NCBI RefSeq assembly: GCF_900113735.1
Contig: NZ_FOQM01000014.1
Location: 1 to 64,000 of the forward strand
Direction: 5' to 3'
DNA: 64,000 nt
Source: Bradyrhizobium sp. Gha
Lineage (GTDB): Bacteria; Pseudomonadota; Alphaproteobacteria; Rhizobiales; Xanthobacteraceae
This document shows positions 1 through 7,198 of the stretch, one piece after another. Position numbers and translations under genes: made by a program. The notes beneath the pieces are model-generated. The model did no database searches, was not told the origin of the DNA, and saw only the letters and a program-made list of their open reading frames with translations. Position 1 is the stretch's first letter. The number at the start of each line of letters is the position of its first letter.

Positions 1-231
1 CGGCGCTGCGCCGAGGTGGTAAAGCCGCGACCCATGGCTCGAAAGAGCCGTCACAATCTCTCGCAGCCCCGAGGCTCCAGAAAGTTGGCCGTACAGCATC
101 GCCACGAATTGCGACTTGGTCGGCAGCCGCCGTACCCGCGCATCCGCATCATGTTCTTCCACAAGCCCTTCAAACTGACGCCACGGCATCAGCTTCAGGA
201 CGTCGCGAAATACTGTATTGTGGTGCGGCAT
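1..231 (-). CDS. IS4-family transposase, N-terminal fragment cut by the window edge
   Basis: Reading leftward from an ATG at 231, 77 codons stay open to base 1. The product begins MPHHNTVFRDVLKLMPW and continues with RRLPTKSQFVAMLYGQL and LREIVTALSSHGSRLYHLG. This is the conserved N-terminal domain (DUF4372) that precedes the DDE domain in one group of IS4-family transposases. The catalytic part lies outside the window, so it cannot be said whether the element is intact. The terminal inverted repeat should lie between the start codon and the next gene (232-378), but I could not recognise it without the other end. Confidence 0.85.
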   Translation of the reverse strand, partial: MPHHNTVFRDVLKLMPWRQFEGLVEEHDADARVRRLPTKSQFVAMLYGQLSGASGLREIVTALSSHGSRLYHLGAAP

Positions 232-330
232 GGCGCTGATCTCCTGTCGTGTCCCGGAACGCTTGCAGACGTCCAGAACCGACTAGAATCAACGCCATGC
301 GCCTTGTCCACAAAATCTAAACCGGACAGC

Positions 331-353
331 CGTGGGTCAAGCCGGGGCATGAC
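331..353. repeat. Half copy of a GTCAAGCC...GGGCATGAC intergenic palindrome
   Basis: The stretch GGGTCAAGCCGGGGCATGAC closely matches the right half of the complete palindrome between groES and groEL (59176-59201). The left half is absent here. The copy lies between the transposase start and the efflux operon, so it may have been truncated by insertion of the IS or by deletion. Confidence 0.5.
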
Positions 354-378
354 AGTTTGGATGTGGCGCGCGCCGCCC

Positions 379-840
379 CTACGCCACCGACGCCTTCGCC
401 TTCACCGGATGAACCGAGCGGAACGCGATCGCCAGCCTGTTCCAGGCGTTGATCGCGCCGATCAGCGCGGTCAGGTTCACCGTCTCCGTGTCGGAGAATT
501 GTGCGCGGACCTGCTCATAGACGTCGTCGGGCGCGTGCGTCTCCGCGATCAGCGTCACGGATTCGGTCCAGGCCAGCGCGGCGCGCTCGCGATCGGTATA
601 AACAGGGGATTCGCGCCAGGCGTTGAGCAGATAGATGCGCTGCTCGGTCTCGCCGCGCTTGCGGGCATCCTCAGTGTGCATGTTGATGCAGAAGGCGCAG
701 CCGTTGATCTGCGAGGCCCGGATCTTGACGAGCTCGATCAGCGATTTCTCGAGCCCGGTGGACTGGATCTGCTCTTCCAGCGCCATCAGCGCCTTCATCG
801 TGTCGGGGGCGGCCTGGTAGAAATTCATGCGGGGTTTCAT
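379..840 (-). CDS. Carboxymuconolactone decarboxylase family / AhpD-like protein
   Basis: 153 residues. The AhpD core motif is present: Glu31 and Glu36 ahead of Cys48-Ala-Phe-Cys51 and His55. Proteins with this CxxC motif act as small cytoplasmic peroxidase/disulfide reductases or, in the true family founders, decarboxylate carboxymuconolactone; CxxC favours the redox role. AAGGAG lies seven bases before the ATG. It is the third gene of a leftward efflux operon, 28 bp after the EmrB-like gene, so it probably helps detoxify an oxidising or aromatic inducer. The physiological substrate is unknown. Confidence 0.85.
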   Translation of the reverse strand: MKPRMNFYQAAPDTMKALMALEEQIQSTGLEKSLIELVKIRASQINGCAFCINMHTEDARKRGETEQRIYLLNAWRESPVYTDRERAALAWTESVTLIAETHAPDDVYEQVRAQFSDTETVNLTALIGAINAWNRLAIAFRSVHPVKAKASVA

Positions 841-868
841 GGTCGTTCTCCTTGCTTGCGAGTTGAGA

Positions 869-2488
869 TCAGTGGGCGCCGCCGGCCGAGGCGTGGCCAG
901 CCTTCTTCAGGAAGAGCACGGCGATCAGGGCCACGATCAGCGCCATTCCGAGCAGATAGAACGTGTCGCTGAAGGCGAGGATATAAGCCTGCCTCTGCAC
1001 GATATGGCCGATCGCGACATAGGCACGATGCGCGGCATCCGCACGGTCCAGCACGCCGTGATTCATGAAATATTGCGTGAGTTGTTCCAGCCGTGTGCGG
1101 GTGGCCTGCTCGAACAGCGAGACCGACTCCATCAGCACGTTGGAATGATACTGCTCCCGCTTGGTCAGCACGGTCTGCAGCAGCGCGATGCCGACGGCGC
1201 CGCCGAGGTTGCGCATCATGTTGAACAGGCCGGACGCCGAACCCGCATTCTCCGGCTCAATGCCTGACGTCGCGACCGCCGAGAGCGGCGCCATCACCAG
1301 CGCCTGCCCGACGGCACGGACGACATTGGGCCACAGCAGCTGGTCGGCGGCATAGTCGCTGGTCATGAAGATGTTCATGAAATTCGACCCCGCGAACAGC
1401 ACGAAGCCGACGCCGATGATGACCCGCGCGTCGAACCTCTGCATCAGGCGCGGCACCAGCGGGATCAGCACGAGCTGCGGCAATCCGGTCCAGGCCAGCA
1501 CCGTGCCGATCTGCTCGGCATTGTAGCCCTGGATGCGTGACAGATATTGCGGCAGGATGAATACCGAGCCGTACAGCGCGATGCCGAGCAGGAAATTCGC
1601 GAGCATGCCGAAGCCGAAATTGCGGCGCACCAGCAGGCGCAGATTCAACAGCGGCTTCTTCACGCTGAGCTCGATGATCAGGAAGGCGGTCAGTGCGACG
1701 GCCGCGATCACGCTGAGCTTGACGATGAAGGGCGAGCCGAACCAGTCGTCCTTGTTGCCTTCCTCGAGCACGGTCTGCAGTGCCGACAGGCCGATCGCCA
1801 TGGTGATGATGCCGGCCCAGTCACCGTCCCGAAGCAGCGACAGCTTCATCGGCTTGGCGTCGAGCGCATACCAGAGCATGCCGACCATGATCGCGCCGGG
1901 CACGAGGTTGACGTAGAAGATGTATTGCCAGCCGAGATTCTCGGTGAGATAGCCGCCGATGGTCGGGCCGATCGCCGGCGCGAACGTCGCCGACAACGCG
2001 AACAGCGCAAGACCGACCGGCTGCTTGGCACGCGGCAAGAGCGTGATGATCAGCGTGAACGCCATCGGGATCAGCACGCCGCCGGTAAAGCCCTGCACGG
2101 CGCGCAGCACGATCATCTGCGGCAGGTCCTGCGCCAGCGCGCAGGCCGCCGACAGCAGCAGGAACAGGACCGCGTTGGTCAACAGATAGATCCGGATCGA
2201 GAACACCTGCGCGAGCCATCCCGAGAGCGGGATCACCACGATCTCGGCGATCAGATAGGACGTCGAGATCCAGCCGCCGTCGTCGATACCGGCGCCGATC
2301 GCACCCTGGATGTCGGCGAGCGAGGCGTTGACGATCTGGATGTTCAGCACCGCCATGAACGCGCCGAGCGTGGCGCCGATCACCGCGATCCACGTTTTGG
2401 CAGAGACAACAGGCGTGGCGGGAGCAGCAGCCCGGGCGGGGAGATCGGTGGCGGAAGCAGCGTCGAGGGTCGATTGAAGCGTGCTCAT
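869..2488 (-). CDS. DHA2-family MFS drug efflux transporter (EmrB/QacA type)
   Basis: 539 residues, the usual length for a 14-helix DHA2 antiporter. Helix 1 begins near residue 32 (TWIAVIGATLGAFMAVLNI), followed by the motif around NASLADIQ typical of EmrB proteins. An antiporter motif C-like stretch lies near residues 395-445 (GQALVMAPLSAVATSGI). It would export hydrophobic toxic compounds using the proton gradient and couple to the adaptor encoded just upstream for passage across both membranes. The gap to the adaptor gene (2489-2604) is unusually long for such an operon and holds a copy of the operator-like module found at 3837-3885. Confidence 0.92.
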   Translation of the reverse strand: MSTLQSTLDAASATDLPARAAAPATPVVSAKTWIAVIGATLGAFMAVLNIQIVNASLADIQGAIGAGIDDGGWISTSYLIAEIVVIPLSGWLAQVFSIRIYLLTNAVLFLLLSAACALAQDLPQMIVLRAVQGFTGGVLIPMAFTLIITLLPRAKQPVGLALFALSATFAPAIGPTIGGYLTENLGWQYIFYVNLVPGAIMVGMLWYALDAKPMKLSLLRDGDWAGIITMAIGLSALQTVLEEGNKDDWFGSPFIVKLSVIAAVALTAFLIIELSVKKPLLNLRLLVRRNFGFGMLANFLLGIALYGSVFILPQYLSRIQGYNAEQIGTVLAWTGLPQLVLIPLVPRLMQRFDARVIIGVGFVLFAGSNFMNIFMTSDYAADQLLWPNVVRAVGQALVMAPLSAVATSGIEPENAGSASGLFNMMRNLGGAVGIALLQTVLTKREQYHSNVLMESVSLFEQATRTRLEQLTQYFMNHGVLDRADAAHRAYVAIGHIVQRQAYILAFSDTFYLLGMALIVALIAVLFLKKAGHASAGGAH

Positions 2489-2538
2489 GGAGGCCTCGTC
2501 TCGGATACGGAGACAGGATGCATTAGGCGGATAGTTTC

Positions 2539-2587
2539 GATAATCCCGCGAGCTCGGGAAGGATCATCCGGCAAGACTTGATAATCC
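2539..2587. promoter_or_regulatory. Operator-like module, copy 2 (between emrA- and emrB-like genes)
   Basis: Three boxes, GATAATCC (2539-2546), GGATCATCC (2561-2569) and GATAATCC (2580-2587), occur at offsets 0, +22 and +41. The same boxes at identical offsets lie upstream of the emrA-like gene at 3837-3885. By hand alignment about 33 of 49 bases agree with no gap. A probable ligand is the adjacent LysR protein; this is an inference. Confidence 0.6.
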
Positions 2588-2604
2588 TGCCACGTTCCGT
2601 GGCG

Positions 2605-3756
2605 TCAACCGCCGTTCGCGCGCGGCGAATTGCCCGCAACGCGCCTGGCGGTCTCGCGCTCGGCCAACACGGTCGCCTTGGTATCGACCGTCGGCACCGC
2701 CGACATGCCGGGGCGCAGCAGGCCGGTGAGGCTGCGGTCGTCGAGCACGATCTTTACCGGCACGCGCTGCACGATCTTGGTGAAATTGCCTGTGGCATTG
2801 TCGGGAGGCAGCAGCGCGAATTCGAGTCCGCTGGCTGGCGAAAGGCTATCGACATGGCCGTGCAGCGTGCGATTGCGGAAACTGTCGACATGCAGCTCGA
2901 CCGGCTGGCCCGCGCGCACATGCGTGAGCTGGGTTTCCTTGAAATTTGCGATGACGTAGACCGCGTCGAGCGGAACCACTGCCATCAATTGCGTGCCGGC
3001 TTGCACGTACTGTCCGACGCGCAAGGAGCGGGCGCCGATCGTTCCGTCAACGGGTGCGGTGATCTCGGTATAGGACAGGTTCAGTTCAGCCTGATCCGCG
3101 ACGGCGCGAGCGCGATCGAGTTGCGCAACCGCCTGCGCACGCTGGGTGGTCAGCACGTCGACCTTGCGCTGCGCGGCCACCAGGCCCGATTTGGCGTGCT
3201 GCAATTGCGCGTTGCTGGCGCGGAGCGCCGCGTCGGTCTGCTGCGCGCGCTGGATCGTCCCGGAGCCGGACTTCATGAGCTCGTCGTAGCGGGCGCGCTC
3301 TTCCTGCGCGAATTTCAGATTGGCGTCGGCCGCGGTCACGTCGGCGGTGCTCTGCTCGATGACGGGCTGTTGCAGCTCGAGCTGGGCATCGAGGTTACGG
3401 ACCGAAGCTTCGGCGGCGGCGACGTCGGCGCGGGCCTGGCCAAGCGCTGCCTTGAAGTCGCGGTCGTCGATCCTGGCCAGCACCTGGCCGGCCTTGACCT
3501 TCTCGTTGTCGCCGACCAGGACCTTGGCGATATAGCCCGACACTTTCGGGGCGATGATGGTGGAATCGGCCTTCACATAGGCGTCATCGGTCGATTCCAG
3601 GTAGCGGCCGGTCGTCAGGTAATTGTAGCCAAAGTCGCCGGCGGCAGCGACGCCGAGCGCCAGAGCCAGCGCGAGGGCCGCCCGCTTGATCGCCTGGCGG
3701 GACGGTTTTAGGTTAATTTTGTCTGTTGTTTCAGTGATATAGGCCGCGTTCGACAT
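2605..3756 (-). CDS. HlyD/EmrA-family membrane fusion (periplasmic adaptor) protein
   Basis: 383 residues from the ATG at 3756, chosen because GAGGG lies five bases ahead; an upstream in-frame start at 3807 has no such site. A short cytoplasmic tail is followed by one membrane helix (AALALALALGVAAAGDF), the split biotinyl-lipoyl domain starting at DDAYVKADSTIIAPKVSGYI, a long coiled-coil hairpin (about residues 90-190) and the beta-barrel region with AVYVIANFKETQL. It bridges the EmrB-like transporter to an outer membrane channel, which is not encoded here. First gene of the leftward operon and divergent from a LysR regulator. Confidence 0.92.
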   Translation of the reverse strand: MSNAAYITETTDKINLKPSRQAIKRAALALALALGVAAAGDFGYNYLTTGRYLESTDDAYVKADSTIIAPKVSGYIAKVLVGDNEKVKAGQVLARIDDRDFKAALGQARADVAAAEASVRNLDAQLELQQPVIEQSTADVTAADANLKFAQEERARYDELMKSGSGTIQRAQQTDAALRASNAQLQHAKSGLVAAQRKVDVLTTQRAQAVAQLDRARAVADQAELNLSYTEITAPVDGTIGARSLRVGQYVQAGTQLMAVVPLDAVYVIANFKETQLTHVRAGQPVELHVDSFRNRTLHGHVDSLSPASGLEFALLPPDNATGNFTKIVQRVPVKIVLDDRSLTGLLRPGMSAVPTVDTKATVLAERETARRVAGNSPRANGG

Positions 3757-3836
3757 GGCACCCTCGGAATTTCCATGCGCCTGTTTCGGAAACAGTGCGC
3801 TCCTCACGCTGCAAGATGCGTTGTCCCGGCCGTTGT

Positions 3837-3885
3837 GATAATCCCGGAATTGATGGAAGCATTATCCAGCAATGGCGGATAATCG
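3837..3885. promoter_or_regulatory. Operator-like module, copy 1 (emrA/lysR divergent promoter region)
   Basis: GATAATCC (3837-3844), GCATTATCC (3859-3867) and GATAATCG (3878-3885) are spaced 0, +22 and +41, the same as at 2539-2587. The module ends 12 bases before the LysR start codon and lies about 80 bases ahead of the emrA-like start. This is the expected place for a LysR autoregulatory and activation site. Confidence 0.6.
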
Positions 3886-3897
3886 GAGCCTCGAGCC

Positions 3898-4806
3898 ATG
3901 GACCGCTTCACCAGCCTCACGGCCTTCGTCCGCGTGGTCGAAAACGGCGGCTTCTCTGCCGCCGCCCGCCGCCTCAACATGTCGACGACAATGGTGAGCA
4001 ACCATGTCCAGGCGCTGGAAGACCGGCTCGGCGTGCGGCTTCTGAACCGCACCACGCGCAAAGTGAGCCTCACCGAAATCGGCAAGGCCTATTACGATCG
4101 CTCGGCGCAGATCCTCACCGATCTCGAACAGGCTGACGACATCGCCGGCGCGCTGCAGTCGACGCCGCGCGGCACGCTGCGCATTCACACCGCCACCCAC
4201 ATGGTCCCGTTCGTCGCGCCCGTGATGGTCGAATTCCTCGCGACCTATCCCGAAGTCAAGGTCGATCTCCGCATGGGCGAGACCAATGTCGACCTGATCG
4301 AGGAAGGCTTCGATCTCGCATTGCGCATGATCGCGCCGCCCGACTCCAGCCTGATCGTGCGGAGCCTTGCGACCTGGCGGCACGTGCTGTGCTGCTCGCA
4401 TTCCTATATCGAGGCGCATGGGCGCGTGCAGACGCTCGAAGAGCTTGCCGGGCACAATTGCGTGCGCCACATCAACTACCCCTTCGACGAGTGGCGCTTC
4501 TTCGACCGCAAGGGAACGCCAGCCTCGGTGCGCGTCTCCGGCAATCTGATCACCAACAGTGGCGAAGCCCTGCGTGAGGCGGCGTTGCAAGGTGCAGGCG
4601 TCAGCCTCGCGGCCGGATTTCTGGTCGGTGACGATCTCGATTCCGGCCGCTTGGTCCGCCTGCTACCGGAATACCGGCCGGTCGAGATGTCGATGAACGC
4701 GGTCTATCCGCATCGCCATCATCTGTCGGCGAAGGTCAGGACCTTCATCGACATGCTCGTGCATCACAGCGCCGAGCAGCAGAAGCTGATCAATCCGTAC
4801 GCGTGA
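3898..4806 (+). CDS. LysR-family transcriptional regulator of the divergent efflux operon
   Basis: 302 residues. The N-terminal winged helix-turn-helix is typical (FVRVVENGGFSAAARRLNMS, residues 11-30), followed by the linker helix and a periplasmic-binding-like effector domain (about 90-295). It belongs to the CrgA/DsdC-like branch with the NRTTRKVSLTEIG motif. Its start lies next to an operator-like module shared with the emrA and emrB promoters, so it very likely controls that operon and itself. The inducer is not known, though the presence of an AhpD-like protein hints at quinones, phenols or oxidants. Confidence 0.9.
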   Translation: MDRFTSLTAFVRVVENGGFSAAARRLNMSTTMVSNHVQALEDRLGVRLLNRTTRKVSLTEIGKAYYDRSAQILTDLEQADDIAGALQSTPRGTLRIHTATHMVPFVAPVMVEFLATYPEVKVDLRMGETNVDLIEEGFDLALRMIAPPDSSLIVRSLATWRHVLCCSHSYIEAHGRVQTLEELAGHNCVRHINYPFDEWRFFDRKGTPASVRVSGNLITNSGEALREAALQGAGVSLAAGFLVGDDLDSGRLVRLLPEYRPVEMSMNAVYPHRHHLSAKVRTFIDMLVHHSAEQQKLINPYA

Positions 4807-4865
4807 GGCGGGAAATCCTGAAGTCGGTTCCCCTGCTCGGGTTTGCCCGCTAGACTGGCGCTGCC

Positions 4866-5594
4866 ATGTACGTCAGCGCTGCAGAGAGTCGGGTCCTTGC
4901 ACGCATCTTCGGGCTGTTGTCCGAAGACATGGCCGAGCGCGCGGTGCGCGAAACGGTCGGACATCATCTGCTCGAATTGCTGCAGGCAGACTACTACGCG
5001 TCCTTCGTCTGGCAGGACGTTTCGAAGACGTTCGGCAACGCCGTTTTCCTGAACATGGAACCGAAAAACGTTGCCAACTACGACGCCTATTACCAGTACC
5101 ACGATCCCATCACCTTCAAGCTCCAGGCTCGCCGTGATGCGACGCTGGTGACGCAGGTCATGCCGCAACGCGATCTGATGCGGACGGAGTTCTTCAACGA
5201 CTTCCTCGCCCGCGACGGTCTGCATTGGGGTGTCAACGCCTATAGCTTCGTCGGTGATCGCAACATCGGCGATGTCAGGATCTGGCGCGCGCGCACGCGG
5301 GAGAATTTCGACGCCCATACGCTGGAATTGCTGCGGCTGATCGAGCCGGCCTTCACTGGAGCGCTCGTGCGCGCGCAAGGCGGCGCAGCGGCAGTCGATG
5401 ACTCGCCGGTGCTAAGACTCTCGGTCCGCGAGTTCGAGATCGCGCGCATGATCGGCGATGATCTCAGTGACAAGGAGATCGCGCGCCGGCTCCGGGTCGA
5501 GGTGTCGACGGTGCGCACCTATCTGAAGCGCATTTTCGAAAAGCTCGGCGTACGCCGCCGCAGCGGCGTCGCCGCCGTTTTGTCCAGACACTAG
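4866..5594 (+). CDS. LuxR-type helix-turn-helix regulator with unknown N-terminal sensor
   Basis: 242 residues. The C-terminal GerE-type DNA-binding domain is clear (LSVREFEIARMIGDDLSDKEIARRL, then VSTVRTYLKRIFEKLGV, about residues 182-236). The first 170 residues do not match the autoinducer-binding signature I know and may fold as a GAF- or PAS-like sensor. No signal synthase gene is nearby. Its stop is one base from the stop of the convergent amidase gene. The target is unknown; the neighbours are the only clue. Confidence 0.82.
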   Translation: MYVSAAESRVLARIFGLLSEDMAERAVRETVGHHLLELLQADYYASFVWQDVSKTFGNAVFLNMEPKNVANYDAYYQYHDPITFKLQARRDATLVTQVMPQRDLMRTEFFNDFLARDGLHWGVNAYSFVGDRNIGDVRIWRARTRENFDAHTLELLRLIEPAFTGALVRAQGGAAAVDDSPVLRLSVREFEIARMIGDDLSDKEIARRLRVEVSTVRTYLKRIFEKLGVRRRSGVAAVLSRH

Positions 5595-5595
5595 C

Positions 5596-7116
5596 CTACC
5601 GCGTCGGTGGCGGCAGGCGCCCGAATACCTTCTCCATCGCCATTCCGACCGCGAGCAGCCGGCGATCGCTTGCGGCGGGCCCATCGAGTTCGAGACCAAC
5701 CGGCAGCTTGCTGGAAGCGCCCAGCGCGATCGGGATCTGGATGCCGGGCACACCGGCATTGCTGCCCGGATCGGTGTTCTGGATGAAGAGCAGGAAATTA
5801 GGCAGGCTGCTGGAATCGGGGTTCGAGTCGATCGCGACCTTCGGCGTGGTTGGGAAGGCGATGGCGTCGAGCTTGTTCTTCGCGAACGTGTCGCGATAGA
5901 GCGCCTGGAGCGCCGGGCGGGCCGTTTTGATCGCTGCGTCATAGGCCGGCTTGCCGTCAACGACCGTGTTGTCGGGGCCAGGCAATTTGTGCGGGATCAC
6001 CAGGCCATCATAGGTACCTTTCACATCGGGACTCGCAATTTCCTTGGCCAGGGCCTCGATCGTGAAGCCGGTACCGGTATGCTTGAGATAAGCGACCATG
6101 TCCGCGTTGGCCTCATAGATTGCCACGGGAAAACTCACCTTGCCGTTGAGTTCCGCGAGTTGCGGCATCTCGACATCGACCACGGTGACACCTTGCGACT
6201 TGAGCTTGTCGATCGCCCCTTTGAACGCGGCATCCGTATCGTCGTCGAGATTGGCCTGCATCACTTTCACGACGCCGACGCGCACCTGCTTCAGATCGGC
6301 AGGTGCGATCGTGTTGCCGCCGGCGATGACACGGTCGAGCGCCGCCACGTCCGTCATGGTCGCGGCCATGGGGCCAGCGGTATCGCGGGTATGGGAGATC
6401 GGCGCGATGCCGCCCTGCGGATAGCGTCCGACGGTCGGCCGCAGCGACGCGCACCCATTGAGCGCGCAGGGAATCCTGACCGATCCGCCGGTGTCGGTGC
6501 CGAGGCCTGCGGTCACGATCCGCGCGCCGATCGCGGCTGCGGTTCCGGAAGAGGAGCCGCCCGCGATCTTGCTGTTGTCATAGGCGTTGCGGACGCCGGG
6601 CTCGGCGCCGGTTTTGAAGCCCGCATTGTATCCGGAGATGCCGAAGGCCAGCTCGTGCATGTTGGTCTTGCCGATGATGATCGCGCCGGCTGCGCGCAAC
6701 CTCGCCGCAACAGGCGCGTCCTTGTTCGGCACGAAGCTCTTCAGTGCCGGCGTGCCGGCGCTGGAGGGCAGCCCCGCCACCTCGATATTGTCCTTGATCA
6801 CGACGGGCACGCCACCAAGCGGCGGACACGGCCGCTTCCTGCGCCGCGCATCAAAGGCCCCGGCAGCCTTCATGGCGCCCGCCTCATCGAGCGTGATGAA
6901 GGCGTTGAGATTGGGATTGGCCTTGGCGCGGGCAAGCGTTGCCGATGTCAGCGCCTTGCTGGTGACCTTGCCCGCGCAGATGTCGGCCGCGGCCTGCGTC
7001 ATCGTCAGCTGGTCGAGATCGAACGCCTGTTGCGCGACGGCGGTTGTCGGTAGAGCGGCGGTAGACAGGATCAGGCTTGCGATGGTCGAATTCAGCGAAA
7101 CGGTTCTGCGTTCCAT
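5596..7116 (-). CDS. Exported amidase-signature hydrolase
   Basis: 506 residues with a probable cleavable signal peptide (about residues 1-29, ending TTAVAQQ). The Ser-cisSer-Lys triad can be placed: Lys108 in VPVVIKDNIEV, the Gly/Ser-rich strand GGSSSGTAAAIGA near 187-199, and the nucleophile Ser212 in GTDTGGSVRIP. The motifs resemble indoleacetamide hydrolases and related amidases (KTNMHELAFGISGYN), but the family is broad and most members are cytoplasmic. The signal peptide suggests periplasmic hydrolysis of an amide nutrient or toxin. The substrate cannot be read from the sequence. Confidence 0.88.
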   Translation of the reverse strand: MERRTVSLNSTIASLILSTAALPTTAVAQQAFDLDQLTMTQAAADICAGKVTSKALTSATLARAKANPNLNAFITLDEAGAMKAAGAFDARRRKRPCPPLGGVPVVIKDNIEVAGLPSSAGTPALKSFVPNKDAPVAARLRAAGAIIIGKTNMHELAFGISGYNAGFKTGAEPGVRNAYDNSKIAGGSSSGTAAAIGARIVTAGLGTDTGGSVRIPCALNGCASLRPTVGRYPQGGIAPISHTRDTAGPMAATMTDVAALDRVIAGGNTIAPADLKQVRVGVVKVMQANLDDDTDAAFKGAIDKLKSQGVTVVDVEMPQLAELNGKVSFPVAIYEANADMVAYLKHTGTGFTIEALAKEIASPDVKGTYDGLVIPHKLPGPDNTVVDGKPAYDAAIKTARPALQALYRDTFAKNKLDAIAFPTTPKVAIDSNPDSSSLPNFLLFIQNTDPGSNAGVPGIQIPIALGASSKLPVGLELDGPAASDRRLLAVGMAMEKVFGRLPPPTR

Positions 7117-7198
7117 GAGGCTCCCCCGTCGAAGGTGATCACCCCAGCTTACCTCGGCTGGGGCGCGGTGAATGTCCTTATTTTCGTGGACGCACGTC

